DNA of 64,000 nt, from positions 128,667 through 192,666 of the forward strand of contig CAZSIT010000003.1 in the NCBI GenBank assembly GCA_964607165.1, read 5' to 3'. The stretch is from DSPP01 sp964607165. GTDB taxonomy: Bacteria; Zixibacteria; MSB-5A5; DSPP01. Under the pieces are notes generated by a model. It made no database searches. It saw nothing but the letters and a program-made list of their open reading frames with translations, and was not told the origin of the DNA. Of the stretch, positions 50,845 to 57,984 are shown piece after piece. Each line of letters starts with the position of its first letter. Position 1 is the first letter of the stretch. The translations under genes were made by a program, and so were the position numbers.

Positions 50845-50894
50845 GTAGGGGCAGGCCCCTGCTTGCCCCGAGCGAAGCCGAGGGGTGCCCGCCC
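50845..50894 (+). repeat. GTAGGGGC palindrome (REP-like)
   Basis: GTAGGGGCAGG...CCTGCTTGCCC at 50845-50868, followed by CGAGCGAAGCCGAGGGG, an inverted repeat itself, and GTGCCCGCCCGCC. It is located between two convergent genes. Confidence 0.75.
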
Positions 50895-50899
50895 GCCTT

Positions 50900-51376
50900 T
50901 TATTTGTACCGTACAGGCAAATCCAGTTTCATCTCCCAGGTTCTCTCAAACTTCAGCTTTTCGTAAATGCCTTTTCCCATTTCGGAGGCGTGAAGTGTCA
51001 TTCGCGGAAAACCTTTCTTATTGGCCCAGCGCAGAGATTCGAGCACAATTTTTCTGGCCAGCCCAAGGCCGCGAAACTCCGGCTCGGTGTACATCGACAG
51101 AAGATAAGGCTGACAGCCAACCTTGAAGCCGGGGAGGGGTGGCACCGGCTTCAGCCAAACACAGCCACTGGCAACCGATTTACCGGAGTTTTCCACTACC
51201 CAGCCGACCAGTTCGCCGTTTTTCAAGCGTTCTTTGGCCCAGCGTCGATAGACCAAGTCGGCAGCGTCTAACAGTTTCTTATTGGTGTAACCCATATCAC
51301 GCCACATCCCGCGGCGATGAGCAACGAGCAGTTCAAGGTCGCGCAAGGTGGCGGGGCGGATTTTCAGATGAGGCAA
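50900..51376 (-). CDS. GNAT-family N-acetyltransferase
   Basis: 158 residues. Starts LKIRPATLRDLELLVAHRRGMW; motif A is LLSMYTEPEFRGLGLARKIV (about residues 92-111), with RGLGLA as the acetyl-CoA loop, and HASEMGKGIYEKLKF follows as motif B. Substrate unknown; the opening RPATxxD and VAHRRGMW pattern is common in small-molecule or protein GNATs. It is the last of three minus-strand genes, 65 nt after the AbrB-type regulator, and may share its transcript. Confidence 0.88.
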   Translation of the reverse strand: MPHLKIRPATLRDLELLVAHRRGMWRDMGYTNKKLLDAADLVYRRWAKERLKNGELVGWVVENSGKSVASGCVWLKPVPPLPGFKVGCQPYLLSMYTEPEFRGLGLARKIVLESLRWANKKGFPRMTLHASEMGKGIYEKLKFERTWEMKLDLPVRYK

Positions 51377-51441
51377 CCATCACCTCCCCCGATTAAAAGG
51401 TGGGTCGAGGCCGGGCCGCCGGGGGCGTTCACCAACCGGTT

Positions 51442-52248
51442 TCATTTTCCCTTTGACAGAATGCAATCATTTTTTTTCAGTTCGAACCGCAGCCTGTCCC
51501 CCGCCTTCAAATTCATACTATTCACGACATACTGCGGTATGTTTATTTTGTACCCTCTCCGACCGGTTTGCTGCAAAGCGTAGCTCCTGCGGGACAGTTT
51601 TCCACCGTAGTCATAATCCAGGCCATATTTTTGGGCCCAATTGGTTACGGTAGCGCGTGCCACCCCAAATAATGCCGTCAGCGCACCGGCCGTTAAGTCG
51701 CTTCTCCATCCAACCAAAATGTGTTCCTTTCCTATTCTTTTTTCCCGGCCCCGGAGCAACTTTTTGGGCTTCGGTTTTGACTCGCCCGTTCCCTCGTCAT
51801 TCAAAGGTTTGGCTGGAAGTTTGTCTGTCGGCTTTTTCTTGTTCATTTCCTTGCGTAGAAGGCATTTATCTTTTTTCAGTTCGAATCGTATCTTGTCCCC
51901 GATCTTCAGCCCGAGTCTTTTAACGATATATCTGGGGAAGGTAATTTGAGCCCCTCCCTCGTCGCTGGCTCTCACGGGGTAGCTCGCTAAAGCTCGTATT
52001 TCACCTACCTTTCTCTGAAAAATGCATTTCAGCCCGTATTTCCTCACCCAGCGGCATATGGTTTTGGGAGTTACTCGAAAAATCAGGGCCAGTTCGTGGA
52101 TGGTTAAATCGCTTTTCCATTGGGCCAGAATTTGCTTGCGCTCCCAGGGCTTTTTTCTGGGTTTCCGACCCGCCTGGCGCATAACGGTTTCATATTTTTT
52201 CCTGATTAGCGAAAAATTAGGATACGTAACGTAGGGCGGTTTTAACAT
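51442..52248 (-). CDS. Tandem HTH-AbrB / HTH-AbrB DNA-binding protein
   Basis: 268 residues from ATG 52248, which overlaps the tag stop codon (a longer frame to 52320 would overlap tag by 79 nt). It contains two copies of one unit. Each has a helix-turn-helix (LTIHELALIFRVTPKTICRW and LTAGALTALFGVARATVTNW) with a WxRKYGL/WAQKYGL end, then a SpoVT/AbrB-like swapped-hairpin segment (ITFPRYIVKRLGLKIGDKIR and INIPQYVVNSMNLKAGDRLR, each followed by FELKK). A Lys/Pro-rich linker joins them. Probably a transcription regulator or nucleoid protein. No known family has this arrangement to my knowledge. Confidence 0.75.
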   Translation of the reverse strand: MLKPPYVTYPNFSLIRKKYETVMRQAGRKPRKKPWERKQILAQWKSDLTIHELALIFRVTPKTICRWVRKYGLKCIFQRKVGEIRALASYPVRASDEGGAQITFPRYIVKRLGLKIGDKIRFELKKDKCLLRKEMNKKKPTDKLPAKPLNDEGTGESKPKPKKLLRGREKRIGKEHILVGWRSDLTAGALTALFGVARATVTNWAQKYGLDYDYGGKLSRRSYALQQTGRRGYKINIPQYVVNSMNLKAGDRLRFELKKNDCILSKGK

Positions 52249-52826
52249 AGCGCCTTGTGCCGGAAGCAGTGCACCAGATGGTCGTTGACCATTCCGGTTG
52301 CCTGCATATGCGCGTAACATATCGTTGAGCCAACAAACCTGAAACCGCGCTTCTTCAAATCCTCGCTCATCGCGTCCGATTCTTTCGTCCGGGCAGGTAA
52401 TTGTTTAATGGTTTTCCATTTGTTTTTAATTGGGTTTCCACCGGTGAACTGCCAGATGTATTTGTCAAAATTGCCGAATTCCTCCTGCACTTTCAAAAAA
52501 GCCCGCGCATTGGTAATGGCGGCGGCGACTTTCAGCCGGTTGCGGATGATGCCGGGGTCAGCCAGCAATTTCTTGATTTTCCGATTATCGTATCGGGCTA
52601 TCTTTTCGGTATCGAAGCCGTCGAAGGCACTGCGGAAGTTTTCCCGTTTGCGCAGAATGGTAATCCAGCTCAACCCGGCCTGCATACCTTCCAGAATCAA
52701 AAATTCAAAAAGCTTCCCATCGTCGTGCAGCGGCACACCCCATTCTGTGTCGTGGTACTCTTCGTAGATTTGAATTCCGCTGCCCCAGCATCTTTTGTTT
52801 TCGATTGCGCTCTTCATTTTGCACAA
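52242..52826 (-). CDS. tag: DNA-3-methyladenine glycosylase I
   Basis: 194 residues, standard for Tag. Features: KRCWGSGIQIYEEYHDTEWG near the N-terminus (Cys and His zinc ligands, Trp pocket), EGMQAGLSWITILRKRENFR, the helix-hairpin-helix region DPGIIRNRLKVAAAITNARA and the C-terminal zinc ligands in NDHLVHCFRH. It excises 3-methyladenine from DNA. It overlaps the HTH-AbrB gene by 7 nt, suggesting one transcript. Start ATG 52826 or 52817. Confidence 0.95.
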   Translation of the reverse strand: MCKMKSAIENKRCWGSGIQIYEEYHDTEWGVPLHDDGKLFEFLILEGMQAGLSWITILRKRENFRSAFDGFDTEKIARYDNRKIKKLLADPGIIRNRLKVAAAITNARAFLKVQEEFGNFDKYIWQFTGGNPIKNKWKTIKQLPARTKESDAMSEDLKKRGFRFVGSTICYAHMQATGMVNDHLVHCFRHKALC

Positions 52827-52863
52827 AAATAGTCATCCGATTCTTTTTTGGCAAGGTCTTGGC

Positions 52864-52892
52864 TTGACAAGTTTTTGGGAATTTGCTATAAA
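52864..52892 (+). promoter_or_regulatory. Promoter copy A, before pirin
   Basis: TTGACA (52864-52869), 17-nt spacer, TATAAA (52887-52892). About 60-70 nt around it are nearly the same as at 55491 and related to 53970. After the -10, ATGGCAATAG (from 52900) matches the start codon region of the FabL-like gene, although pirin starts later, at 52934. Confidence 0.85.
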
Positions 52893-52933
52893 ACTATCAA
52901 TGGCAATAGAGCCATCTGAAACAGGAGGTCCAT

Positions 52934-53848
52934 ATGTCGATTCGACCGGTTAAGCGGCTCATCAAGGCCAAGCCGACTCTTGAAGGGGCGGGGGTGCATC
53001 TGCGCCGGGCGTTCGGCTTCGGCAACACGTCCGATTTCGACCCGTTCCTCCTGCTCGACGATTTCCGCAACGAACGGCCGGAGGATTATCTGGCCGGCTT
53101 TCCGTGGCACCCCCACCGCGGGATAGAGACCATCACCTATGTCCTTGCGGGAACCGTCGAGCATGGCGACAGCATCGGGAATCGCGGCGCCATCGCCGCC
53201 GGCGACATCCAGTGGATGACGGCGGGGAGCGGAATTTTGCACCAGGAGATGCCGAAAGGGGACCCGAACGGCCGGATGCACGGCTTCCAGTTATGGGCGA
53301 ATCTTCCTTTTGCGCTCAAGATGACGCCTCCCCGCTACCAGGAAGTGAAATCAGCAGATGTTCCCGAAGTCACCGATGACGACGGCACCCGGGCTCGAAT
53401 CGTCTGCGGGAACTTTTGGGGAACGAAAGGCCCGGTGGAAGGGATTGCCGCCGACCCGGTCTACATAGATGTATCCGTGCCGCCCGGCAAGAGGAAAACC
53501 CTTCCGGTTGAGACCAAAAGCCACGCCTTTGCGTACGTTTTCGCCGGCTCGGGGAAATTTTGCAATGCTTCGGGTCCTCTATCAGTACCGACCGAAGGGG
53601 TCGGTTGGGCGGACACAACGCCTCCCTCGGAAGCAGACAACCGTTCGCTCGTGCTTTTTGACCGCGGTGATGAGGTTACCGTGCAGGCCGGAGAGGAGGG
53701 AATCCGGTTTCTCCTGGTCTCGGGCCGGCCGCTCGAGGAACCGGTGGCCTGGTACGGCCCAATCGTGATGAACACGCAGGAAGAGCTCCGCCAGGCGTAC
53801 GAAGAACTTCAGCAGGGAACATTTTTGAAGACAAAGTCAAAGGGGTAA
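52934..53848 (+). CDS. Pirin-family cupin protein
   Basis: 304 residues of the pirin family (two cupin domains). Metal ligands of the first cupin are present: HPHRGIETITYVLAG (His about residues 58 and 60) and AGSGILHQEMP (His about 102, Glu 104), an iron site in known pirins. Some members have quercetinase activity; others act as regulators or redox sensors. GGAGGTCCAT precedes the ATG. It is the first of three consecutive genes that share a promoter module. Confidence 0.92.
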   Translation: MSIRPVKRLIKAKPTLEGAGVHLRRAFGFGNTSDFDPFLLLDDFRNERPEDYLAGFPWHPHRGIETITYVLAGTVEHGDSIGNRGAIAAGDIQWMTAGSGILHQEMPKGDPNGRMHGFQLWANLPFALKMTPPRYQEVKSADVPEVTDDDGTRARIVCGNFWGTKGPVEGIAADPVYIDVSVPPGKRKTLPVETKSHAFAYVFAGSGKFCNASGPLSVPTEGVGWADTTPPSEADNRSLVLFDRGDEVTVQAGEEGIRFLLVSGRPLEEPVAWYGPIVMNTQEELRQAYEELQQGTFLKTKSKG

Positions 53849-53969
53849 AGTATCCCGCGCAACGGCCGGCCCGACTGAGGTCTGCTCCGGGCCGTTTAAA
53901 AAACAAAACGGCAAACTTCCTATTTTGAGATTAGTCCGCAGATGAGCCTGCACCGGACAAAGTTTCGGC

Positions 53970-53998
53970 CTGACGAGTTTTTGGGGATTGGCTATACA
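53970..53998 (+). promoter_or_regulatory. Degenerate promoter copy B, before the alpha/beta hydrolase
   Basis: The 304-nt gap 53849-54152 contains a diverged copy of the promoter module: CTGACG (53970), 17-nt spacer AGTTTTTGGGGATTGGC, TATACA (53993-53998). Upstream CAAAGTTTCGGC and downstream AATCGCAATCCCAAT align with copies A and C. The rest of the gap holds no gene that I can see. Confidence 0.6.
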
Positions 53999-54152
53999 AA
54001 TCGCAATCCCAATTCAGGCAGAAGCGCAAGCGAAGATGCCGGGCGGAATTTCCCGGTATTTTTAATCGCAACTTTACGGTTTCCTTTTCCGTTTAGTTAC
54101 CTGTGACAGGGATTGTAAAGTACAACGGACAACGGAAGAGAGAAACCGTGCT

Positions 54153-55211
54153 ATGTTGAAGGCCTCGCCAATCAGGCGTTTGGGAATTGCCAAGTGGGGT
54201 ATTCGAAGTATTGTGGCTGCCGGTCTTTTCTCGGCTGTTTCGGCGCCGCTTCTTTTCGGACAGCAGTCCTTCAAGCGGATTTTGAAGCAGGATTCCACCC
54301 TCAACAACTTGGTCGACCCGCCCGGCTACAAAACCGTCCAGCCCGGCACGCTGGGGGAAGTCATACGCGCGGGAACGGGAAACCAGCCGATGATTCTTGT
54401 CCCCGGACTGGGATTCGGCGCGCACGTCTTTGACGAGTTTATGGCGGGATTTTCCGGACAGTACCGGATGTACGCCGTCACATTGCCCGGTTTCGGCGGA
54501 ACCGCCGCGCCCCCCTGTCCGGGCGAAAAGACCAGTTTCGGCGAGCAGACTTGGACCAATGGGGCACTGGGCGCCATCGAAAAGCTGATGGAAGATGAAA
54601 AAATCCAAAACCCGATTATCGTCGGCCACTGGCTCGGGGGAACGCAGATAGCGCTCCGGCTGGCGTTGAAACATCCGGACAAAATCAAAGCGGTCGTCCT
54701 CCTTGCGGGGTCTGCCCGAATGATTATGACCGACACAACCTACGCCCCGTACTTTGCGACGCCGGAGAAGCGGGTTGCCGCCATCGACAACTTCCAGGCC
54801 CCAATGTGGTTCAAAACCGTCACGCGGGAGACCTGGGACGAAAATAACTTTCTTCCTGGCGACTATGCCGCCAATCCCTTGCGCGGCCTGCGGCTTTGGC
54901 GCCAAGCCGCATCCCCCAAGCTGCATGTCTGGGTGCGTTATTTGTGCGAGTTCAATGCGCAGGATATTTCGGTCGAAATTGCCAAGCTGACCGTCTCCAC
55001 GCTTCTTCTCAAGCCCGGCCTCGAGGGGATTTGGCACGAACCCGGCGGCAACTATATGGAGACCTACTGCCACAAGAGCTGGGAGGGGCGCATCGAGAAC
55101 AATCCGAAAATCAGGGTGAAAACGATCCCCAACTCCCGCGCCTGTCTTTGGTTCGACCAGCCGGAAGAGGTAAACAAAGCGGTTGTGGATTTCTTGAAAG
55201 GTGTCAAATGA
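54153..55211 (+). CDS. Exported alpha/beta-hydrolase-fold protein with altered nucleophile
   Basis: 352 residues with a long N-terminal signal segment (about residues 18-37, IVAAGLFSAVSAPLLFGQ). The fold is clear: ILVPGLGFGAHVFDEF (oxyanion region), YAVTLPGFGGTAAP, the nucleophile elbow VGHWLGGTQIALRLALKHP (about residues 157-175), VVLLAGSARM, and a C-terminal strand/helix. The elbow should read GHSxGG, but W160 replaces the nucleophile Ser (a TCG to TGG change would suffice). It may therefore be inactive, use another chemistry or reflect an error. Start ATG 54153. Confidence 0.85.
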   Translation: MLKASPIRRLGIAKWGIRSIVAAGLFSAVSAPLLFGQQSFKRILKQDSTLNNLVDPPGYKTVQPGTLGEVIRAGTGNQPMILVPGLGFGAHVFDEFMAGFSGQYRMYAVTLPGFGGTAAPPCPGEKTSFGEQTWTNGALGAIEKLMEDEKIQNPIIVGHWLGGTQIALRLALKHPDKIKAVVLLAGSARMIMTDTTYAPYFATPEKRVAAIDNFQAPMWFKTVTRETWDENNFLPGDYAANPLRGLRLWRQAASPKLHVWVRYLCEFNAQDISVEIAKLTVSTLLLKPGLEGIWHEPGGNYMETYCHKSWEGRIENNPKIRVKTIPNSRACLWFDQPEEVNKAVVDFLKGVK

Positions 55212-55390
55212 CCCGGGGGTTCGCATTGGCGGGCTGGCAATCCCGCAGCGAATTTGAAGGTCTCTAATTTTTTCTTCTTGTAAAGGTTGTAAAGAAAGCA
55301 GGGTGTATTAAAACTCCGGCATTTCCAAAACCAGCGAGCGGCGGCCTTCAACTTCATCTTAAAAATCACGCAACGCCATTAAGTCTTCCA

Positions 55391-55440
55391 TAGCGGAAAC
55401 CTTCAGGTTTCCACAGTGGAAGGCTAAAGCCTTCCGCTAC
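55391..55440 (+). repeat. Inverted pair of GTAGCGGAAG palindromes
   Basis: TAGCGGAAACC...GGTTTCC (55391-55412) and GGAAGGC...GCCTTCCGCTAC (55416-55440): two hairpins whose outer TAGCGGAA/TTCCGCTA ends also pair. They sit in the 315-nt gap before the FabL-like gene, together with promoter copy C; I see no gene in that gap. Confidence 0.75.
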
Positions 55441-55490
55441 CTTAAAAATCGCCTAAGGCCTCGATTTTGCATTTTTGGCAAGCTTTCGGC

Positions 55491-55519
55491 TTGACAACTT
55501 TTGGGGGATGTGCTATAAA
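55491..55519 (+). promoter_or_regulatory. Promoter copy C, before the FabL-like gene
   Basis: TTGACA (55491-55496), 17-nt spacer, TATAAA (55514-55519). The predicted start point is within a base or two of the ATG at 55527, so the message would be leaderless. Confidence 0.85.
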
Positions 55520-55526
55520 ACTACCA

Positions 55527-56321
55527 ATGGCAATAGATACGGAAACGGAAACCAGACCGGTCGGCGTGGGTGCACGTTTTACAGATAAGGTCGTCTTAAT
55601 CACCGGAGGGACGCGCGGCATCGGCCGCGCCATTGCTTTGAAAATGGCGGCGGAAGGGGCCAGGCTGGCTTTGGGCTTTTTCAAAAGCCGCCAGAAGGCG
55701 AAAGAAACCGAAACGGAAATAAAAGCTCTCGGCGCCGAGTGCATTATGGTGCGCGGCAATCTGGCCAATCCCGAATCGATTCAAAAAATGTTCGGCGAGG
55801 TTCAGGAGGCCTACGGGCGGCTGGATATTTTCGTCGCCAACGCCGCGATGGCAATGTTCGGCCCGACTTTGGATATGCCTTTGGAACAGTGGCAGCTTAC
55901 GCTGGATGCCAACATTACCGCCTTTTACCTTTGTTCCAAAGAAGCGGCCAAGATGATGGAGGGGCACAAGGGAAGAATTATCGCCCTGACCTCCTACGGC
56001 TCACGCCGCTACATTCCGGGCTATGCGGCGATGGGAGTGAACAAAGCGGCCATTGAAGCTATGGTGCGTTATCTGGCGGTTGATCTGGCCCCGAAAGGGA
56101 TTATCGTCAACGCCGTCAACGGCGGGCCGGTGGATACCGAGTCCTTGCGCATCATTCCCGGTAACGAAAAGTTGGTGGAAGAATCGATCAAACGCACACC
56201 GGCAGGCAGAATCGGGAAACCAGAGGATTTGGCTAACGTGGTCGCCTTTTTGGCCTCCGATGAAGCCGAATGGATTGTCGGCCAGACCATCATAGCTGAT
56301 GGCGGCGTTTCTTTATATTAA
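55527..56321 (+). CDS. fabL: FabL-type enoyl-acyl carrier protein reductase (SDR)
   Basis: 264 residues from ATG 55527. Short-chain dehydrogenase with the cofactor site ITGGTRGIGRAIALKM (about residues 27-42) and NAAMAMFGP. The catalytic block is TSYGSRRYIPGYAAMGVNKAA: tyrosine and lysine are six residues apart (Y-x6-K), as in enoyl reductases of the FabL type, rather than the usual Y-x3-K. IVNAVNGGPVDTE and GQTIIADGG follow. It would reduce enoyl-ACP in fatty acid synthesis. An N-terminal extension of ~20 residues precedes the Rossmann fold. No ribosome site is possible between promoter and ATG. Confidence 0.85.
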   Translation: MAIDTETETRPVGVGARFTDKVVLITGGTRGIGRAIALKMAAEGARLALGFFKSRQKAKETETEIKALGAECIMVRGNLANPESIQKMFGEVQEAYGRLDIFVANAAMAMFGPTLDMPLEQWQLTLDANITAFYLCSKEAAKMMEGHKGRIIALTSYGSRRYIPGYAAMGVNKAAIEAMVRYLAVDLAPKGIIVNAVNGGPVDTESLRIIPGNEKLVEESIKRTPAGRIGKPEDLANVVAFLASDEAEWIVGQTIIADGGVSLY

Positions 56322-56519
56322 AATCTCTTTTCGACTTTTCTGTGAAACCCGTTGCATCAACCGAGGGATAACTTACAATAAAGCACTATAAATAACTTTA
56401 ATATGTTTGCCTAACTTAATAATCTACAATGGGTTACATAATCATATAGAATAGTTAATTTGGTTGGTTTTCGGCAGTAAGCGGTATAAAGCTTGCGTGG
56501 AGGGGAATATGGATAAGGT

Positions 56520-57770
56520 ATGCCGGAAAGCCGCTTTCAGAATAAGTTTGAAATTCTTAAGTCCTTAGCCCTCCACAAAGGGGAATTTGAACCGCTGGCA
56601 AAAGCGGTTTTGGGGGAAAGCTGCTCGCTTTTGGGGGTTGAGGCTCTCGTTTTGCGAATAAACTTTTTAGGAGAAAAAGAAATAGTTGTCGAGGCTGGCA
56701 AAAGGGAGAGCCTGACTGTTCTAAAGGGTTTGGAAAGGGAAATTCTATCCACCTTACGGACGAACTTTGGGGTGGAGGCCTTTCATCTTTCACTCAAGAA
56801 TGAAAAAGCCAAAGCTGTTTTTGCCATACCCGTAGTTGGCAGTGCCGGTCCGCAGGGCTTTCTGGAGGGTCTCGATTTAGAGGAACGAAACTTCGCCGGC
56901 GACGAAGAGTTTTTGACGCTCCTTGGCATTCAGTTTGGTTTGGCTTTCGAGCGGAGCTTGTCACAAAGGCAGAAGGAGGCGATTAGGGCCCTGTCTGCTC
57001 AAAGGCCGGTGGCGCCGCTTCAGCCCGCTCCCTTTCTTTTTTGGGCGCGCAATTTCCTCAAGCAGGAAAATTTCAATCTTTTCGGTTTGCTCTTTGAACA
57101 AGAGAAAAGTTTTAATGAATTCTTTCTTTCCTCAATGTCTGCTTCGGCCGAAGAAGCCACTTTTCCGGAACTCGACCCCCATTCAGTTTTTGGAAAAATT
57201 TGGGGAAAAGAAGAGGTTTTGCTCCTATCCCGTTTTGGAATGGGCGAAGCCCGATTTAAGGCGGCGGCTTCTAAATCGGCTTTAATTTTTCCTATCAAAA
57301 GCAATGGGCGCTTCCTCGGGCTTTTTTACGTCGGGAATATGGAGCTCATCGAAGAAACTGCCAAAGCAGCGATTGTAGAGAAGCTGACGCCGGTTTTGCT
57401 GGCCGCGGAAAATGTTTTGTCCTATCTCGAAATTCGCAAGGCCGTTTTAGCTTTATCGATTTCGCAGGCGGAAGAATTAAAAAAAGAACGCTTGGCAGCG
57501 ATTGTAGAGACGGCCATTGCCATAAATCACGAAGTCAACAATCCTCTGACCGCGGTTTTAGGGAACGCCCAGCTTTTGCGTTTGCGCACGAAAGATTTAC
57601 CCCCGGAAGTGGAGGAGAAATTAAAAATCATCGAGGAAGCTGCCGGCCGAATTCAGGAAGTTACCGCCGCCCTTATGCGCATTACTGAACCGGCCTCAAA
57701 AGAATATACTCCCGGCATCAAAATGTTGGATATTTTTGGCTCGCCTAAAAAAGAGCCACCCAAGCAATAA
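56520..57770 (+). CDS. GAF/HisKA sensor-like protein lacking the ATPase domain
   Basis: 416 residues. The first two-thirds look like GAF-type sensing domains (LGESCSLLGVEALVLRINFL; later FPIKSNGRFLGLFYVGNM). A histidine-kinase dimerisation helix follows with the H-box INHEVNNPLTAVLGNAQLL (His about residue 337), but the protein ends about 80 residues later (SPKKEPPKQ) with no N, G1, F or G2 boxes of HATPase_c. It could act as a phosphotransfer or scaffold partner. It is followed 214 nt later by an NtrC-like regulator. The upstream 190 nt are AT-rich without a clear promoter; the GGAGGGG site is better spaced for ATG 56509, which is out of frame. Confidence 0.8.
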   Translation: MPESRFQNKFEILKSLALHKGEFEPLAKAVLGESCSLLGVEALVLRINFLGEKEIVVEAGKRESLTVLKGLEREILSTLRTNFGVEAFHLSLKNEKAKAVFAIPVVGSAGPQGFLEGLDLEERNFAGDEEFLTLLGIQFGLAFERSLSQRQKEAIRALSAQRPVAPLQPAPFLFWARNFLKQENFNLFGLLFEQEKSFNEFFLSSMSASAEEATFPELDPHSVFGKIWGKEEVLLLSRFGMGEARFKAAASKSALIFPIKSNGRFLGLFYVGNMELIEETAKAAIVEKLTPVLLAAENVLSYLEIRKAVLALSISQAEELKKERLAAIVETAIAINHEVNNPLTAVLGNAQLLRLRTKDLPPEVEEKLKIIEEAAGRIQEVTAALMRITEPASKEYTPGIKMLDIFGSPKKEPPKQ

Positions 57771-57782
57771 ATTTGACCTACT

Positions 57783-57897
57783 GTGGCGCAGGCCCGCCCG
57801 TGCCGGGCTTTCCGGCCAGGGATAAAGTCCGCCTTTGGCGGGCGTATCCTGCGTTTCATTCAGGGAGCGCAGGTTAGTAAAGTTTAACCTGCGCCAC
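57783..57897 (+). repeat. Inverted pair of GTGGCGCAGG palindromes
   Basis: GTGGCGCAGG at 57783-57792 pairs with CCTGCGCCAC at 57888-57897. The right half is itself a hairpin, GCGCAGGTTA/TAACCTGCGC. This is REPIN-like in layout, of a sequence family different from GTAGGGGC. It fills most of the gap before the NtrC-like gene. Confidence 0.75.
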
Positions 57898-57984
57898 CGG
57901 TTCTACTACTTTTCTCTATAAAACCGTCTTTTTCTGCCGATAGAATAAAGAAGAGGCCTTTGTTTTTGGCCTGAATGGGGGATT

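Noticed and set aside
52249..52320. Upstream extension of the HTH-AbrB protein to 52320
   Set aside because: It would lie wholly within tag in another frame; ATG 52248 overlaps the tag stop in the usual coupled way.
54093..55226. A 377-residue antisense ORF opposite the alpha/beta hydrolase
   Set aside because: Shadow frame of a GC-rich gene; the opposite strand shows a coherent alpha/beta-hydrolase fold and signal peptide.
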